Shown here piece by piece: positions 48,837 to 58,725 of a DNA stretch of 64,000 nt (the first letter of the stretch is position 1; each line of letters begins with the position of its first letter). A model generated the notes under the pieces. It did no database searches. It was not told where the DNA came from and saw only the letters and a program-made list of their open reading frames with translations. This DNA is from Epilithonimonas caeni DSM 17710 (GTDB lineage: Bacteria; Bacteroidota; Bacteroidia; Flavobacteriales; Weeksellaceae): positions 124,001 to 188,000 of the forward strand of contig NZ_AUFK01000009.1 in the NCBI RefSeq assembly GCF_000426465.1, given 5' to 3'. The position numbers were made by a program, and so were the translations under genes.

Positions 48837-50363
48837 TCAATTCTTTAAAACGCCATCTTCCGGGTCTTCGACAATGTTGATTTCAACCACATTTTCCGCA
48901 TTTTTTATCAATCGTTTGCAATTACGACTCAGATTTTTCAATCGGAGGATTTTCCCTTGACTTTGATAACGTTCGGTCAGTTTATTCAGAATATCAATTG
49001 CGGACATATCTACTACACGACTTTCTTTAAAATCAATAATAACTACTTTGGGGTCATTCAGCACATCGAATTTCTCTGCAAAAATAGTCGTAGAGCCAAA
49101 GAATAATGGTCCGAAAATCTCGTAATATTTCACTCCATTTTCATCAATAAACTTCCTTGCACGGATTCTTTTTGCACTTTCCCAGGCAAAAACCAAAGCC
49201 GAAATGATCACTCCGATCAAAACGGCCAAAGCCAGATTATGAAGGAAAACAGTGATCAATGTAACAATTACCATTACGAAAATATCAGATCTCGGAAATC
49301 GTTTTATCGCTTTGAAACTTGCCCATTCAAATGTTCCGATAGAAACCATTATCATGACGCCGACCAGTGCAGCAACAGGCATTTTTCCGATTACTGGCGC
49401 ACCAAATAGAATGATTAAAAGAATTACCAAAGCAGCGATAATTCCGGATAATCTGGCCCTTGCTCCGGCTGATAAATTAACCAAAGTCTGTGCGATCATC
49501 GGACAACCGCCCATTCCAAGAAAAAAACCGTTCAGGATGTTGGCGGTTCCTTGCGCAATACATTCGCGGTTGCTGTTTCCTTTGGTATTCGTGATTTCAT
49601 CGACTAGATTTAAGGTCAATAGACCTTCCGTCAATCCAACGGTTGACATTATCAAAGCAAATGGAAAAATGACTTTTAAAACTTCAAAAGATAATTCAAT
49701 TTTCGGGATATGAAAAGGTGGGAAACCTCCGGCAATATTAGCGATATCATTTACGGTCTTGGTTTGGATTCCGAATATCATTACCAAAGCAAAAGTGACA
49801 GCAATCGCCACCAAAGAGGCCGGAATTTTCTTTGTGAATTTTGGAAATATTAATACGACAAAAATCGTCAGTGCAACCAAACCAATCATTGTATAGAGTG
49901 GATTTCCTGACAGCCATTTTTCCGTTCCCTGGATCTTAAACTGATTGATCTGTGACATAAAAATGACGATTGCCAATCCATTCACAAAGCCATACATCAC
50001 AGGCTGTGGTACCAATCTAATGAATTTACCGAGTTTGAAAATTCCGATAATGATCTGGATGATCCCGGCTAAAACAACGGTTGCGAAAACATATTCGATG
50101 CCGTGGGAGATCATTAATGGGATCAAAACGATTACAGTTGCACCTGCGCCTCCTGAAATCAATCCAGGTCTTCCGCCGAGAATTGCTGTCACCAATCCCA
50201 TTATGAAAGCGGCGTACAACCCCGTCAATGGAGAAAATCCTGCAAGAATCGCAAACGACAAAGATTCCGGGATCATCGTCATTGCAACGGTCAATCCAGC
50301 GAATATTTCGTTTCTGTAATTTACTTTTTGGGAGAAATCAAAAAGATTGAGAACTTTCTGCAT
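48837..50363 (-). CDS. SulP-family anion transporter with STAS domain
   Basis: A 508-residue transporter. The membrane part (about 15-385, ten or more helices) begins NEIFAGLTVAMTMIPESLSFAILAGFSPLTGLYAAF, the SulP signature region, and includes IISGGAGATVIVL-like and NILNGFFLGMGGCPMIAQ-like segments. The C-terminal STAS domain (about 415-500) has VVIIDFKESRVVDMSAIDIL. Family members carry sulfate, bicarbonate or other anions; the substrate cannot be read from sequence here. Confidence 0.9.
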   Translation of the reverse strand: MQKVLNLFDFSQKVNYRNEIFAGLTVAMTMIPESLSFAILAGFSPLTGLYAAFIMGLVTAILGGRPGLISGGAGATVIVLIPLMISHGIEYVFATVVLAGIIQIIIGIFKLGKFIRLVPQPVMYGFVNGLAIVIFMSQINQFKIQGTEKWLSGNPLYTMIGLVALTIFVVLIFPKFTKKIPASLVAIAVTFALVMIFGIQTKTVNDIANIAGGFPPFHIPKIELSFEVLKVIFPFALIMSTVGLTEGLLTLNLVDEITNTKGNSNRECIAQGTANILNGFFLGMGGCPMIAQTLVNLSAGARARLSGIIAALVILLIILFGAPVIGKMPVAALVGVMIMVSIGTFEWASFKAIKRFPRSDIFVMVIVTLITVFLHNLALAVLIGVIISALVFAWESAKRIRARKFIDENGVKYYEIFGPLFFGSTTIFAEKFDVLNDPKVVIIDFKESRVVDMSAIDILNKLTERYQSQGKILRLKNLSRNCKRLIKNAENVVEINIVEDPEDGVLKN

Positions 50364-50407
50364 ATCAATTTAAAATGCGAAAATAGGAAGAATTTGGATG
50401 AGAAATC

Positions 50408-51598
50408 TTATTTCGATTGATTCATTTTCAGATAATAAGCCAAGGCTAAACCTAGCATCACAATCCCAATACTGAAAGGGAAAATATAAGGCAAGCCAAA
50501 TGCATCTGCAACACCGCCAATCAAAGGGCCTGTCACACCAAGAGAAATATCGATAAATAATCCATAACCAGCCAAAGCCGAACCTTGATTGGAAGAAGGA
50601 ACCGTTTTCATTGCCATAACTCCCAAAGCCGGGAAAATCAATGAAAATCCTAAACCTGTGATTCCTGCACCAATTAATGCGAAATAAGGATGATAAGACA
50701 AACTGATAATTGTTAATCCAAGTGCTTCAACTGCTAAACTTACTATTGCAACGTTGATTCCGCCAAAGCGATTGATCGCATTACTGAAAACTAATCTTGC
50801 TGCAACAAATAGAACTCCAAAAACAGATAAGCACATTGCACCGTTTTGCCAATGGTAATAATCATAATAAAGTGTTATGAAAGTAGAGATCGTTGCAAAT
50901 CCTAAACCTCCCAAAGCCAGACAAAGTCCAAAAGGTGCGACTTTTCCAAGAACATTCCAGAAGGATTTTTGTTCTTCTTCAATCGCAGACCTTTTGTTTG
51001 ACATATTTTCCTTTGTTCTGGCGAACAGGTAACCAAGAATTCCTAAAATGAAGATCAAGATCCCCAATCCATAAAAACTGAAGTGCTTCACAATCGTAAC
51101 ACCCAAAGAAGCACCTAATGCTAAAGCGCCATAACAAGCAACACCATTATAAGAAATGATCTTTGCCGTATGTTTTTCCCCCAGCGCCATAATCGCCCAA
51201 TTAATGGGACTTGCACCTATCATTCCTTCCGCAGAACCGGTGAATAATCTTGTTAGTACCAGAAATCCTAAGCTGACGATCGGTGAAAATTTAAAGTAAT
51301 ATGCCACAATCAGAATAATGCCTGTCAAAGAAAAACTTAGCATACTCGTGAGAACAGCAGATTTAGGCCCTTGATTATCAATGATTTTCCCAGAATAAGC
51401 CCGCATCACAAAAGTCATCACATATTGTAAGCTAATTACAATTCCGGCAACCAACATACTGAATCCAAGACCTTTATTAATGAAAATCGGTAAAATTGAA
51501 AGAGACAATCCGATGATGAAGTAACCTATAAAAGTAAAAAATACATAGGAAATAATGGAATATGAGAAGTTTTTGCTTTGTCCAATCGTTGCATCCAT
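50408..51598 (-). CDS. MFS transporter, 12 helices
   Basis: A 396-residue permease with about 12 hydrophobic helices and the loop RAYSGKIIDNQGPKSAV, an MFS motif A variant. It resembles the YhhS/arabinose-efflux-type branch of MFS exporters. Substrate unknown. It follows a TlpA-like gene on the same strand and is 45 bp upstream of the SulP gene in transcription order, but no shared function is evident. Confidence 0.82.
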   Translation of the reverse strand: MDATIGQSKNFSYSIISYVFFTFIGYFIIGLSLSILPIFINKGLGFSMLVAGIVISLQYVMTFVMRAYSGKIIDNQGPKSAVLTSMLSFSLTGIILIVAYYFKFSPIVSLGFLVLTRLFTGSAEGMIGASPINWAIMALGEKHTAKIISYNGVACYGALALGASLGVTIVKHFSFYGLGILIFILGILGYLFARTKENMSNKRSAIEEEQKSFWNVLGKVAPFGLCLALGGLGFATISTFITLYYDYYHWQNGAMCLSVFGVLFVAARLVFSNAINRFGGINVAIVSLAVEALGLTIISLSYHPYFALIGAGITGLGFSLIFPALGVMAMKTVPSSNQGSALAGYGLFIDISLGVTGPLIGGVADAFGLPYIFPFSIGIVMLGLALAYYLKMNQSK

Positions 51599-51702
51599 GA
51601 CATTAAAATCAAAGGTGCAAAATTACCTCTTATAAACTTCTCAATAAGAAAGATTACGGTTAATTAATCAATAAATTTTTATAGATGAAATCGATAATTT
51701 TA

Positions 51703-52800
51703 TTAATTACTCAAATAATTTGTCATAAATTCTTTGATAACATCTAATTCTCCATAAGTCCTTTTAACAATATTACCTTCAGAATCTACCAAAATCTGCA
51801 AAGGATAACCAGAAGCATTTAGTTTTTTCGGAAAATCTTTATTTTTATCAAAATAACTTTCCCAAGTTATATTATTTTTCTTCAGAATTTCGGCTGCTTT
51901 GACCATTCTTTCTGGCGTTTGTTCATCAGCAATAGAAATAAAATTTACACCTAGATTTTTATATTGATTGTAAAGTTCAACTAACCTAGGCATATCTTCT
52001 ATACAAGGCTTGCAAAACGTTGCCCAATAATCTATTAAAGTTAATTTATAGTTTTTAAATGTTTCTTTTGATAAATGTTTACTGTTATCAAGGTTAACAT
52101 CAGGAAAAATCTTTTCTGCTTCCAATTTCAAAAGCTTACTGAATTCTAAATAAGTGTAAGTTTTTTTGACAGTCATATCAAATAGTTTCAAATTTTCAAA
52201 ATAAACTGGGTGATAGCCATATCTAGAAAAATCATTAATAATTTCCCAAAGAGCAACAAAAGATTTAGGGTTCTTCCTGATGTATTTTTGAAGTTCTAGT
52301 TCTTTACCTTCCAGATTTTCAGCATCATTACTTTCGTAAGGTTTTAATCTGCTCTCATAAGGTTTCAGTATTGCACTCAGTTTATTATATTCGAAATTAG
52401 CAGGAGATGAAGACAAAAGTTCAAAATTCAATTTGTCATCTTTAAGTAACAATTTCAAAGTCCCGCTCTCAACAAAAAAAGGCTGCGATTGCATTCCGGA
52501 ATTTTTAACCGTATCATAATAAGAAATTGCTGCTGGTTGAGGATAATCAAAGTTTGTTATTATTTTTACAGTTCCTTTTGCTGACAATTTCATATCGCCT
52601 TGCTCCGCCAGTTTTTTCGAACCTTCAACTGTGAATTTATAGTGGTGCAAGAGATGAGTATTTCTAGCAGCAGAAGGGTAAGTTACAAAGATGGTGTCAA
52701 GTTTTAAATTTGGTGCAACAATTTCCAAGCTTGAACTTTTTTGTGAATAATATAATTGAAATGATAGTGAGATCAATAAAAGGATAAGATGTTTTTTCAT
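51703..52800 (-). CDS. TlpA-like periplasmic thiol-disulfide protein
   Basis: A 365-residue exported protein. After the signal peptide (MKKHLILLLISLSFQLYYS) comes a beta-rich N-terminal domain, then a helical linker, then a TlpA/ResA-type thioredoxin domain (about 245-365) with active site WATFCKPCIEDMPRL (Cys263, Cys266) and cis-Pro in ASGYPLQILVDSEG. It likely reduces disulfides in the envelope. The frame is open 114 bp upstream, but ATG 52800 is chosen as it begins the signal peptide. Confidence 0.82.
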   Translation of the reverse strand: MKKHLILLLISLSFQLYYSQKSSSLEIVAPNLKLDTIFVTYPSAARNTHLLHHYKFTVEGSKKLAEQGDMKLSAKGTVKIITNFDYPQPAAISYYDTVKNSGMQSQPFFVESGTLKLLLKDDKLNFELLSSSPANFEYNKLSAILKPYESRLKPYESNDAENLEGKELELQKYIRKNPKSFVALWEIINDFSRYGYHPVYFENLKLFDMTVKKTYTYLEFSKLLKLEAEKIFPDVNLDNSKHLSKETFKNYKLTLIDYWATFCKPCIEDMPRLVELYNQYKNLGVNFISIADEQTPERMVKAAEILKKNNITWESYFDKNKDFPKKLNASGYPLQILVDSEGNIVKRTYGELDVIKEFMTNYLSN

Positions 52801-52894
52801 TGGAATTTTAATTGATTTTAAAAATACATTTTTTTTGTAAAAGAAAATATTAGAAAATCTGTAACTTTCGGCTTCTAAATTTTTTGAATTCGAT

Positions 52895-53803
52895 TTGAAG
52901 TTCCTCATTATCATTCCGGCTCACAACGAAGAAAAAAATATTTCTCAATGTTTGGAATCTCTGAAAAACCAGAGTTTTCAGGATTTTGTTTGTGTTGTTG
53001 TGAATGATGGTTCAACAGATAGAACCTCTGACATCATAAATAATTTCAGGGTTCAAGATTCAAGGTTCAAGGTTTTAGACTTAGAAAAATCTGAACATTC
53101 GCCAGGCGCAAAAGTGGTGAGAACCTTTAATAAAGGTTTAGAATATTTTGACTGGAAATATTTTGATGTGATTTGTAAGTACGATGCAGATATTGTTTTT
53201 CCTCAAAATTATTTAGAAAAAATCAATCAAGTTTTCAATACAGATCCAAAAGCCGGAATCGTTTCAGGTTTGGTTTACATCAGGAATTACAAACAAAACC
53301 CTGAGATCAAAAATCTCAGAAACCCGAATGAAAACTGGGCAGATTTCAGCAATAAAACTCACGAGTGGGTTTTCGAAGATCTGTCTTCTAAAAATCACGT
53401 TCGCGGTCCGATAAAAGCCTACAAAAAAGAATGTTTCGAGGACATGAATGGCTTGCGGGCTGTTCTTGGTTGGGACAATCTCGATATTTTACTGGCTAAA
53501 AAGAATAATTGGGAAGTTGTGACCCTCAAAGACCTTTGGGTAAAACATCTTCGCCCAACAGCTTACAAATACAAATCTCAAAAGGCGGAAAAACTCGGTC
53601 AGTATTTTTATAACATCGGTTTGAGTTTGCCTCTAGCAATGATCTCGTCAGCAAAATCCAGTTTCAAAAACCATTCTGTAAAAGAGTTTTTCATCACTAT
53701 CAATTCTTTTCTGAAGCAAAAAGAAAAACGAGATCTCAGTAAAGGAGAAATCAAGTTTATTCGAGATCTGCGTTGGAAAGAGTTTTTCAAAAATTTTTTT
53801 TGA
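52895..53803 (+). CDS. Family 2 glycosyltransferase
   Basis: A 302-residue GT2 enzyme with KFLIIIPAHNEEKNISQCLESL, VVNDGSTDRTSDII and ICKYDADIVFP (DxD-type motif, near residue 95). The only start available is TTG at 52895, since a stop codon lies upstream in frame with no ATG between. It ends 4 bp before the 3' end of a convergent methyltransferase gene. Together with genes to 55657 it probably builds a surface glycan; acceptor unknown. Confidence 0.85.
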   Translation: MKFLIIIPAHNEEKNISQCLESLKNQSFQDFVCVVVNDGSTDRTSDIINNFRVQDSRFKVLDLEKSEHSPGAKVVRTFNKGLEYFDWKYFDVICKYDADIVFPQNYLEKINQVFNTDPKAGIVSGLVYIRNYKQNPEIKNLRNPNENWADFSNKTHEWVFEDLSSKNHVRGPIKAYKKECFEDMNGLRAVLGWDNLDILLAKKNNWEVVTLKDLWVKHLRPTAYKYKSQKAEKLGQYFYNIGLSLPLAMISSAKSSFKNHSVKEFFITINSFLKQKEKRDLSKGEIKFIRDLRWKEFFKNFF

Positions 53804-53807
53804 AAAT

Positions 53808-54728
53808 TTATAATTTCTGTAAAATAGCAACAACTTGATCTCCTTTGTGTTGTCTATTTAATTCTATCGATTTTTTAGCGAATTCGTTTAATTCAGCCTT
53901 TGTAAAAACAGAATTGGGAGTCTGATATGATAAATTTCTTTTATACTTTTCACTTCCTGTAAATTGTAATTTGTAACTATCACAATAATAATCTCTTAAC
54001 TTAAAATTATTTTGTTCTGCAAGGAGTGTTATTGCTTTTTTCGTTAGAAGCTGAAAATGTCTGGGAGCGTCCCACTGAATCCAATTTTCTTTATAGAATT
54101 CATAAGCAAAAGAATCTTTTACAGGAATTCTAATAATTATTTTACCATCCCTTTCTAATAAATTATAACAAAGTTTTAGAGTGTCATTAACGTCTTCTAC
54201 ATGTTCAAAAACATGATTAAAAGTTATGATGTCGAATTTGTCTCTGAGTTCTGTCAAGTTTTTTTTATAGATTGGGAAAGGACTTTCTTGTTCTTTAAGT
54301 GCAAAAGGCTCAATTCCAAGCACATTTCGAAATCCTAAATTAAAAATACTTTTCAAAAATTTACCTTCTCCACAGCCAACGTCTAGTATTTTTGAAGATT
54401 TGTCTGGATCCAATTTTAGAAATGCTTCCAGAGAGAGATTAGGCATTTTTATTTTTAATTTATTTACAAAAAAAGAGGGAAAATTGTAGTAAAATATATA
54501 GTCTCTCAGTCTGAAAAGCAATTTGTCCTTTAAGCTGATTTTAGATGTTAAACTGTAATAATTTTCCGGATAAAAAGATCCAATATTTTCTGGAATTTTA
54601 GAAATTTGCAAAGTACCACAGTTTTTACATTCGAAATATTCAAAATTTTCTTTTCCATCAAACATTTTGTCATTGATATTGTACGTGTTACAATCTTCAT
54701 TTTGATGATTACAAATCCTACAAAGCAT
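53808..54728 (-). CDS. SAM methyltransferase with N-terminal zinc ribbon
   Basis: A 306-residue protein. Four cysteines, CRICNHQ and CKNCGTLQ (residues about 3-40), form a zinc-ribbon typical of sugar-nucleotide C-methyltransferase-like proteins. A methyltransferase domain follows, with ILDVGCGEGKFLKSIF (about 115-130) and IITFNHVFEHVEDVNDTL. The WDAPRHFQLLTKKAI segment is common in surface-polysaccharide methyltransferases. It lies between two glycosyltransferase genes, supporting a role in glycan modification. Confidence 0.84.
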   Translation of the reverse strand: MLCRICNHQNEDCNTYNINDKMFDGKENFEYFECKNCGTLQISKIPENIGSFYPENYYSLTSKISLKDKLLFRLRDYIFYYNFPSFFVNKLKIKMPNLSLEAFLKLDPDKSSKILDVGCGEGKFLKSIFNLGFRNVLGIEPFALKEQESPFPIYKKNLTELRDKFDIITFNHVFEHVEDVNDTLKLCYNLLERDGKIIIRIPVKDSFAYEFYKENWIQWDAPRHFQLLTKKAITLLAEQNNFKLRDYYCDSYKLQFTGSEKYKRNLSYQTPNSVFTKAELNEFAKKSIELNRQHKGDQVVAILQKL

Positions 54729-54784
54729 AAAGTTTTATTATTCTTCCAAAATTAATCTAATTTTACAAACAATTGGAAAATTAA

Positions 54785-55657
54785 ATGAAAAAAGTAGCAA
54801 CAATAATTGTAACATATAATGGAGAGAAATGGATAGAAAAATGCTTAAATTCTGTACAATCTTCTAACTATCCGTCTGATATTTTTGTGGTTGATAATGC
54901 TTCTACGGACAATACATTATCATTGTTGGAATCATATAACATTTTTGATCTTGAGATCTCTGATAGTAACTTGGGGTTCGGTGCCGCAAATAATATTGCT
55001 TTAAACAAGGCTCTAAAATTAGATTATGATTATTTTTTTCTGATTAATCAAGATGTTTATATAGAGGAAAATACTTTGGAACAATTAATCCGGTTTTCTG
55101 TTGACCATATAGATACTGGAATAGTTGTTCCTATCCAATATGATGGGAATGGCGACTGTATTGATAATAATTTTAAACAATATATTTCACTTTCTAAAGA
55201 AAACAACTTATATTTTGAAACTACTTTTGCAAATGCTGCAGCATGGCTTATAAGTAAAAAATGTTTGGTAAAAACAGGTAATTTCAATCCGATTTTTTCT
55301 CATTATGGAGAAGACAGAAACTATTGTGACAGAGTTTTATTTCATAATTTTTCTATTAAAATTTTAAAAGGAACAAAAGTCTTGCACGACAGACAACAAA
55401 AAATGTCTCTTGAGAAATCTATAAAATTATCTAAAATAAAATTACTTAGCATTTTCTTAAATCCTAATTTTTCAAAATCTCAAAGTTTAAAAGTTGGATT
55501 GGTCAATGTTTTTGGTATGGGCAAATATTTTTTAAAGAAACATCATTCAGTATTTGCATTATTTCATTTTATCCAAGAGTATATCAAGCTATTTAAACAA
55601 AGAGATTTTCTTGAATCTGAAAAAAACAAACAAAAATTTGATCAAAAAAAAAGCTGA
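54785..55657 (+). CDS. Family 2 glycosyltransferase
   Basis: A 290-residue GT2 enzyme with VATIIVTYNGEKWIEKCLNSV, FVVDNASTDNTLSLL, LGFGAANNIALNKAL and FLINQDVYIEENTL (acidic metal-binding region), the rhamnosyltransferase-like pattern. It is divergent from the methyltransferase gene. The 3' end overlaps a terminator used by the convergent T9SS gene. Confidence 0.86.
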   Translation: MKKVATIIVTYNGEKWIEKCLNSVQSSNYPSDIFVVDNASTDNTLSLLESYNIFDLEISDSNLGFGAANNIALNKALKLDYDYFFLINQDVYIEENTLEQLIRFSVDHIDTGIVVPIQYDGNGDCIDNNFKQYISLSKENNLYFETTFANAAAWLISKKCLVKTGNFNPIFSHYGEDRNYCDRVLFHNFSIKILKGTKVLHDRQQKMSLEKSIKLSKIKLLSIFLNPNFSKSQSLKVGLVNVFGMGKYFLKKHHSVFALFHFIQEYIKLFKQRDFLESEKNKQKFDQKKS

Positions 55658-55674
55658 AAAATTAATTCCAGCTT
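55651..55674 (-). terminator. Terminator of the 55698-56801 gene
   Basis: AAGCTG (55651-55656) pairs with CAGCTT (55669-55674), extended by weaker pairs, and on the minus strand leads into nine T. The left arm lies in the last codons of the + strand glycosyltransferase. Confidence 0.75.
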
Positions 55675-55697
55675 CTCGATTGTATTTTAAAAATTCA

Positions 55698-56801
55698 TTA
55701 TTCTTTTATGAATTTCCCTTTTGATACATCTTGGCTGCCATCAGCAATAATTTCATACAAATAATTTCCTGTTGGCAGATTTGAAACGTTGATACTGACT
55801 TTTTGACTAGAAGGCCTTACTTGATAATTACTAATTTTTCTACCTTCTGTATTATAAATATTAATTCTAACATAACTCTTGATTTCTTTATCAAAGAAGA
55901 TAGTAAGGTCATTTTTTACAGGGTTTGGGTAGATTTTTATTCCAGTATCAGAGATAGCATTTTTAGTACCTAATTGTTCTTCTAATGCGTCTACTTTTAC
56001 TTTTAGTTCTTTGATAGATTCTATTAATAATGCAATTATTTGAGTGTCATCATTTTTTCCATTTCTATAATTTGGGTATAATGCGGCGATTGCATCATAA
56101 TCAGCAGTACTTTTGTAAATAGTATTATTAGAAAATTCAGAATAATTATAAGTTGGGAAGGTTTTAATTGTATTTAAAGCATTCAGTATTGGCTTCTTAT
56201 CATATATTTCAGTTGCACTTATTTGACAAATTGTTGACTTATAGACATTTCCAAAAGTATCTAACAAAAGCGGACAGCCACTATTTGAAGTTGTTAAACC
56301 TTCAAATTTTAAATTGCCAACAGTATGTAGTTTTGCATCGGGATTTGTAGTCCCAATACCAAAATTCCCATTAGCTTTTAATAAAACTAAATTGTTGTAA
56401 GCATTTGAAAATGCAACGATTGGTCTATTGATCAGAGGTTGTACAGTTCCGCCATCTCCCCAAGGAAATTGCGAGGTATTTGGTGCATTGTTGTCAAAAA
56501 TATCTTTTCCAGCAACAAAATTGAGCATTGGTACTGTTCCATTATCCATACTTGTAACTGTATTGGCAGAGAAAACCAACACTGGACCTGGTGAAGATTC
56601 TTTGTGAGCCCAAATAGTAGGTTGAAATTGAGCATTCAAAGAAGTTGAATTACCAATTTCTAATACATCTTTTGCAGCGTCTGAAATTTTAAATTGTAAA
56701 TGTCTTTCTGCCTGTCCTGATAATGCATTTTGAGTATTTAATACTTGGGCATTTCCAAAAAATATAGAAAAATGAAAGGAAATGAGTAGGATTTTTTTCA
56801 T
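55698..56801 (-). CDS. T9SS-sorted protein with tail-fibre-like motif
   Basis: A 367-residue exported protein with signal peptide (to about residue 18). A central NGNFGIGTTNPDAKLHTVGNL segment (about 147-167) is the GIGTTxP motif common in phage tail-fibre-like and Bacteroidota surface proteins. A short coiled coil (about 262-278; IALLIESIKELKVKVDALEEQL) suits trimerisation, as just before intramolecular-chaperone regions. Residues about 290-367 form a T9SS sorting domain (KIYPNPVKNDLTIFF...KGKFIKE). It may be a surface adhesin fibre. Confidence 0.8.
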   Translation of the reverse strand: MKKILLISFHFSIFFGNAQVLNTQNALSGQAERHLQFKISDAAKDVLEIGNSTSLNAQFQPTIWAHKESSPGPVLVFSANTVTSMDNGTVPMLNFVAGKDIFDNNAPNTSQFPWGDGGTVQPLINRPIVAFSNAYNNLVLLKANGNFGIGTTNPDAKLHTVGNLKFEGLTTSNSGCPLLLDTFGNVYKSTICQISATEIYDKKPILNALNTIKTFPTYNYSEFSNNTIYKSTADYDAIAALYPNYRNGKNDDTQIIALLIESIKELKVKVDALEEQLGTKNAISDTGIKIYPNPVKNDLTIFFDKEIKSYVRINIYNTEGRKISNYQVRPSSQKVSINVSNLPTGNYLYEIIADGSQDVSKGKFIKE

Positions 56802-56942
56802 AGTTATTTGATTAAATTTTTCACAAAAGTATGAAATGGTATTGATTTGACATTATAAATTTCGATTGAATAACTATCCGAAAGTAACATTTCAAAAAAA
56901 ATAACGATATTAGTCGATACATTGATCAACAAAAATATTTAG

Positions 56943-57125
56943 ATGAAAAATCATACACTAATTGCAATTATTTCTTTGGTAACCCTCACATTAACCCATT
57001 TGTTTTATCTATTTCCTCAGATAGGTTTTTCTCAAAATACTTACATGATAACCAATATGTTACAGGTTTTGAGTTATGCCGGATTAACCGCTTTTTTCAT
57101 TAAATTGTATCAAAAACAGAAATAA
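56943..57125 (+). CDS. Small membrane protein, unknown
   Basis: A 60-residue hydrophobic protein (MKNHTLIAIISLVTLTLTHL...) with two probable transmembrane helices and a basic tail (KLYQKQK). No family recognised. It starts in a 141-bp gap after the T9SS gene promoter and is separated by one base from the next gene, so both are probably translated together. Confidence 0.55.
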   Translation: MKNHTLIAIISLVTLTLTHLFYLFPQIGFSQNTYMITNMLQVLSYAGLTAFFIKLYQKQK

Positions 57126-57126
57126 T

Positions 57127-57471
57127 ATGAACGAAGAATTTAATGAGTTGTTTGATATTAAGGAAGATAAGGAGGATAAACCAACCGTTCAAATTACCAA
57201 TCAAAAAATAATAGTTCATGCATTGATAAGAACTGTCATTCTGTTAGTTGCAGGAGTTGCGAGTTGTTTACTTTTATTTGTAGCTGCTTACGATTCGCAA
57301 GTCGGTCTTGGAGTTTTAGCACTCATGATCGTTATTGGTTGGTTTGTTCTTATGATAATGGAAGCGATCAGATTAAGCAGAAGCAATAAAACGCAACTTT
57401 CTACAGCTAATGCAATTTTAATTGGATTGGCAATATTGATGATTCTTATGCTGGTCTCAAATATTAAATAG
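57127..57471 (+). CDS. Small membrane protein, unknown
   Basis: A 114-residue protein with an acidic cytoplasmic start (NEEFNELFDIKEDKEDK), then three hydrophobic helices (about 37-56, 62-84 and 95-112) with a basic RLSRSNK loop. No family recognised. It follows the 60-residue membrane protein directly and ends 18 bp before the convergent FUSC gene. Confidence 0.62.
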   Translation: MNEEFNELFDIKEDKEDKPTVQITNQKIIVHALIRTVILLVAGVASCLLLFVAAYDSQVGLGVLALMIVIGWFVLMIMEAIRLSRSNKTQLSTANAILIGLAILMILMLVSNIK

Positions 57472-57488
57472 GTTTGATCCTGAACTTT

Positions 57489-58568
57489 TCATTTTTGAAA
57501 GCTCTTTCTCAAAACAACTTTTGACTTTCTCAAATGTTTTATAGAATTGAACCTAATTCTTTCATTATACAAAAACCAACCACCTACACAACCAATAGCG
57601 CTACCGATTAAAATCTCCAACAATCTCATTTGTAGGAGATAATTGGGATTAAGTGAAGTAGAGCTTCCGGTTTCAGCAAGCAAAATTCCCATCGGTGTCA
57701 GAAACATTACAGCCAATGCATAATGTCTTGTGATCAGCATTTCTACAATGATCTGAAGGCAGATGATCGAAACACAGATCAACAAAATATCATTCACATA
57801 AGAGAAGATGAACCAGGCAATTCCGAGTCCGATAATCGTCCCGATGATCCTGTGAAAACCTCTTTTCCAGATGTGATATTGGTTCACTCCCTGTAAAACC
57901 GCTAAGCTTGAAATAGGGATCCAATAAGGATATTCGAGTTTAAAGATCTGCCCAACCAAAACCGAAGCGAACATGCAGGTCCCAATAATAAAGGATTCTA
58001 CAAGATTCACGTAAGGATTGATTTGGAAAGTTGTTAATGCTGACTTTGATTCTTTCTTGTTTTTTAGCAAACTATAGATCAGGCAAATAAGGCAAGCGTT
58101 CAAAGTTCCGATAGTGAAAATCCCGATTTTTTGAGGAATAGCTTCCGGATGGTGTGGAAGACCGATTGCCATAGATGCCATCATTATGAAGAAAAAACTT
58201 CCCGGCGGTTTCAGGTTAAAATATCTGACGATGTAATAAGCAATCGCTGAAAAAACTCCGAAAGCAAAGGGCGCTATCCACATATTGAAGCTAAAGACAA
58301 GTCCGAAAATGTAAGAAATGATCATCCCGAAAGAACACACGAACATCTTCATCATTATTTCAAAAATATCTTTACTATTTGGGATGTAGAGAATCACCAA
58401 CCCTGCTAAACTTGCTGTAAGAGCTGATCTGACATCCGCAAAAAAATACCCGAATAATAACGGGATCCCTACGGCAAGCCCTGCAAGAAAAGGAATGTGC
58501 CAGCTTCTGGGTGAGGATTTCAGTACAAAAAAAGAACGGATCTCTTTTTTAATAGAATTGATTTTCAA
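57489..58568 (-). CDS. FUSC-family inner-membrane protein
   Basis: A 359-residue protein with two blocks of hydrophobic helices and the FUSC-type motif YPYWIPISSLAVLQGVNQYHIWKRGFHRIIGTIIGLGIAW (about 210-249, quoted in part). It has WHIPFLAGLAVGIPLLFGYF at the start. FUSC proteins are thought to take part in aromatic or polyamine-type efflux. It is half the size of the E. coli YccS/AaeB proteins, closer to a single FUSC unit. Confidence 0.78.
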   Translation of the reverse strand: MKINSIKKEIRSFFVLKSSPRSWHIPFLAGLAVGIPLLFGYFFADVRSALTASLAGLVILYIPNSKDIFEIMMKMFVCSFGMIISYIFGLVFSFNMWIAPFAFGVFSAIAYYIVRYFNLKPPGSFFFIMMASMAIGLPHHPEAIPQKIGIFTIGTLNACLICLIYSLLKNKKESKSALTTFQINPYVNLVESFIIGTCMFASVLVGQIFKLEYPYWIPISSLAVLQGVNQYHIWKRGFHRIIGTIIGLGIAWFIFSYVNDILLICVSIICLQIIVEMLITRHYALAVMFLTPMGILLAETGSSTSLNPNYLLQMRLLEILIGSAIGCVGGWFLYNERIRFNSIKHLRKSKVVLRKSFQK

Positions 58569-58629
58569 TAGATTGGTTTTTACTTTAGAATTAGACTTTG
58601 GCAGTCATAAGCTGTTATTTTTGCCAATG

Positions 58630-58660
58630 CAAAATTACCTATTAATCCCCGAATTTCAAA
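58630..58660 (-). promoter_or_regulatory. Promoter of the FUSC gene
   Basis: On the minus strand TTTG (complement of 58657-58660), a 19-bp spacer and TAATTTTG (complement of 58630-58637) match the consensus, about 60 bp upstream of the ATG. Confidence 0.65.
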
Positions 58661-58725
58661 TTCTGACACAATGAGAAATTGCATAAAAAACGCTATTTTT
58701 GTTACCTTAAAATTTTGAGAATAGA

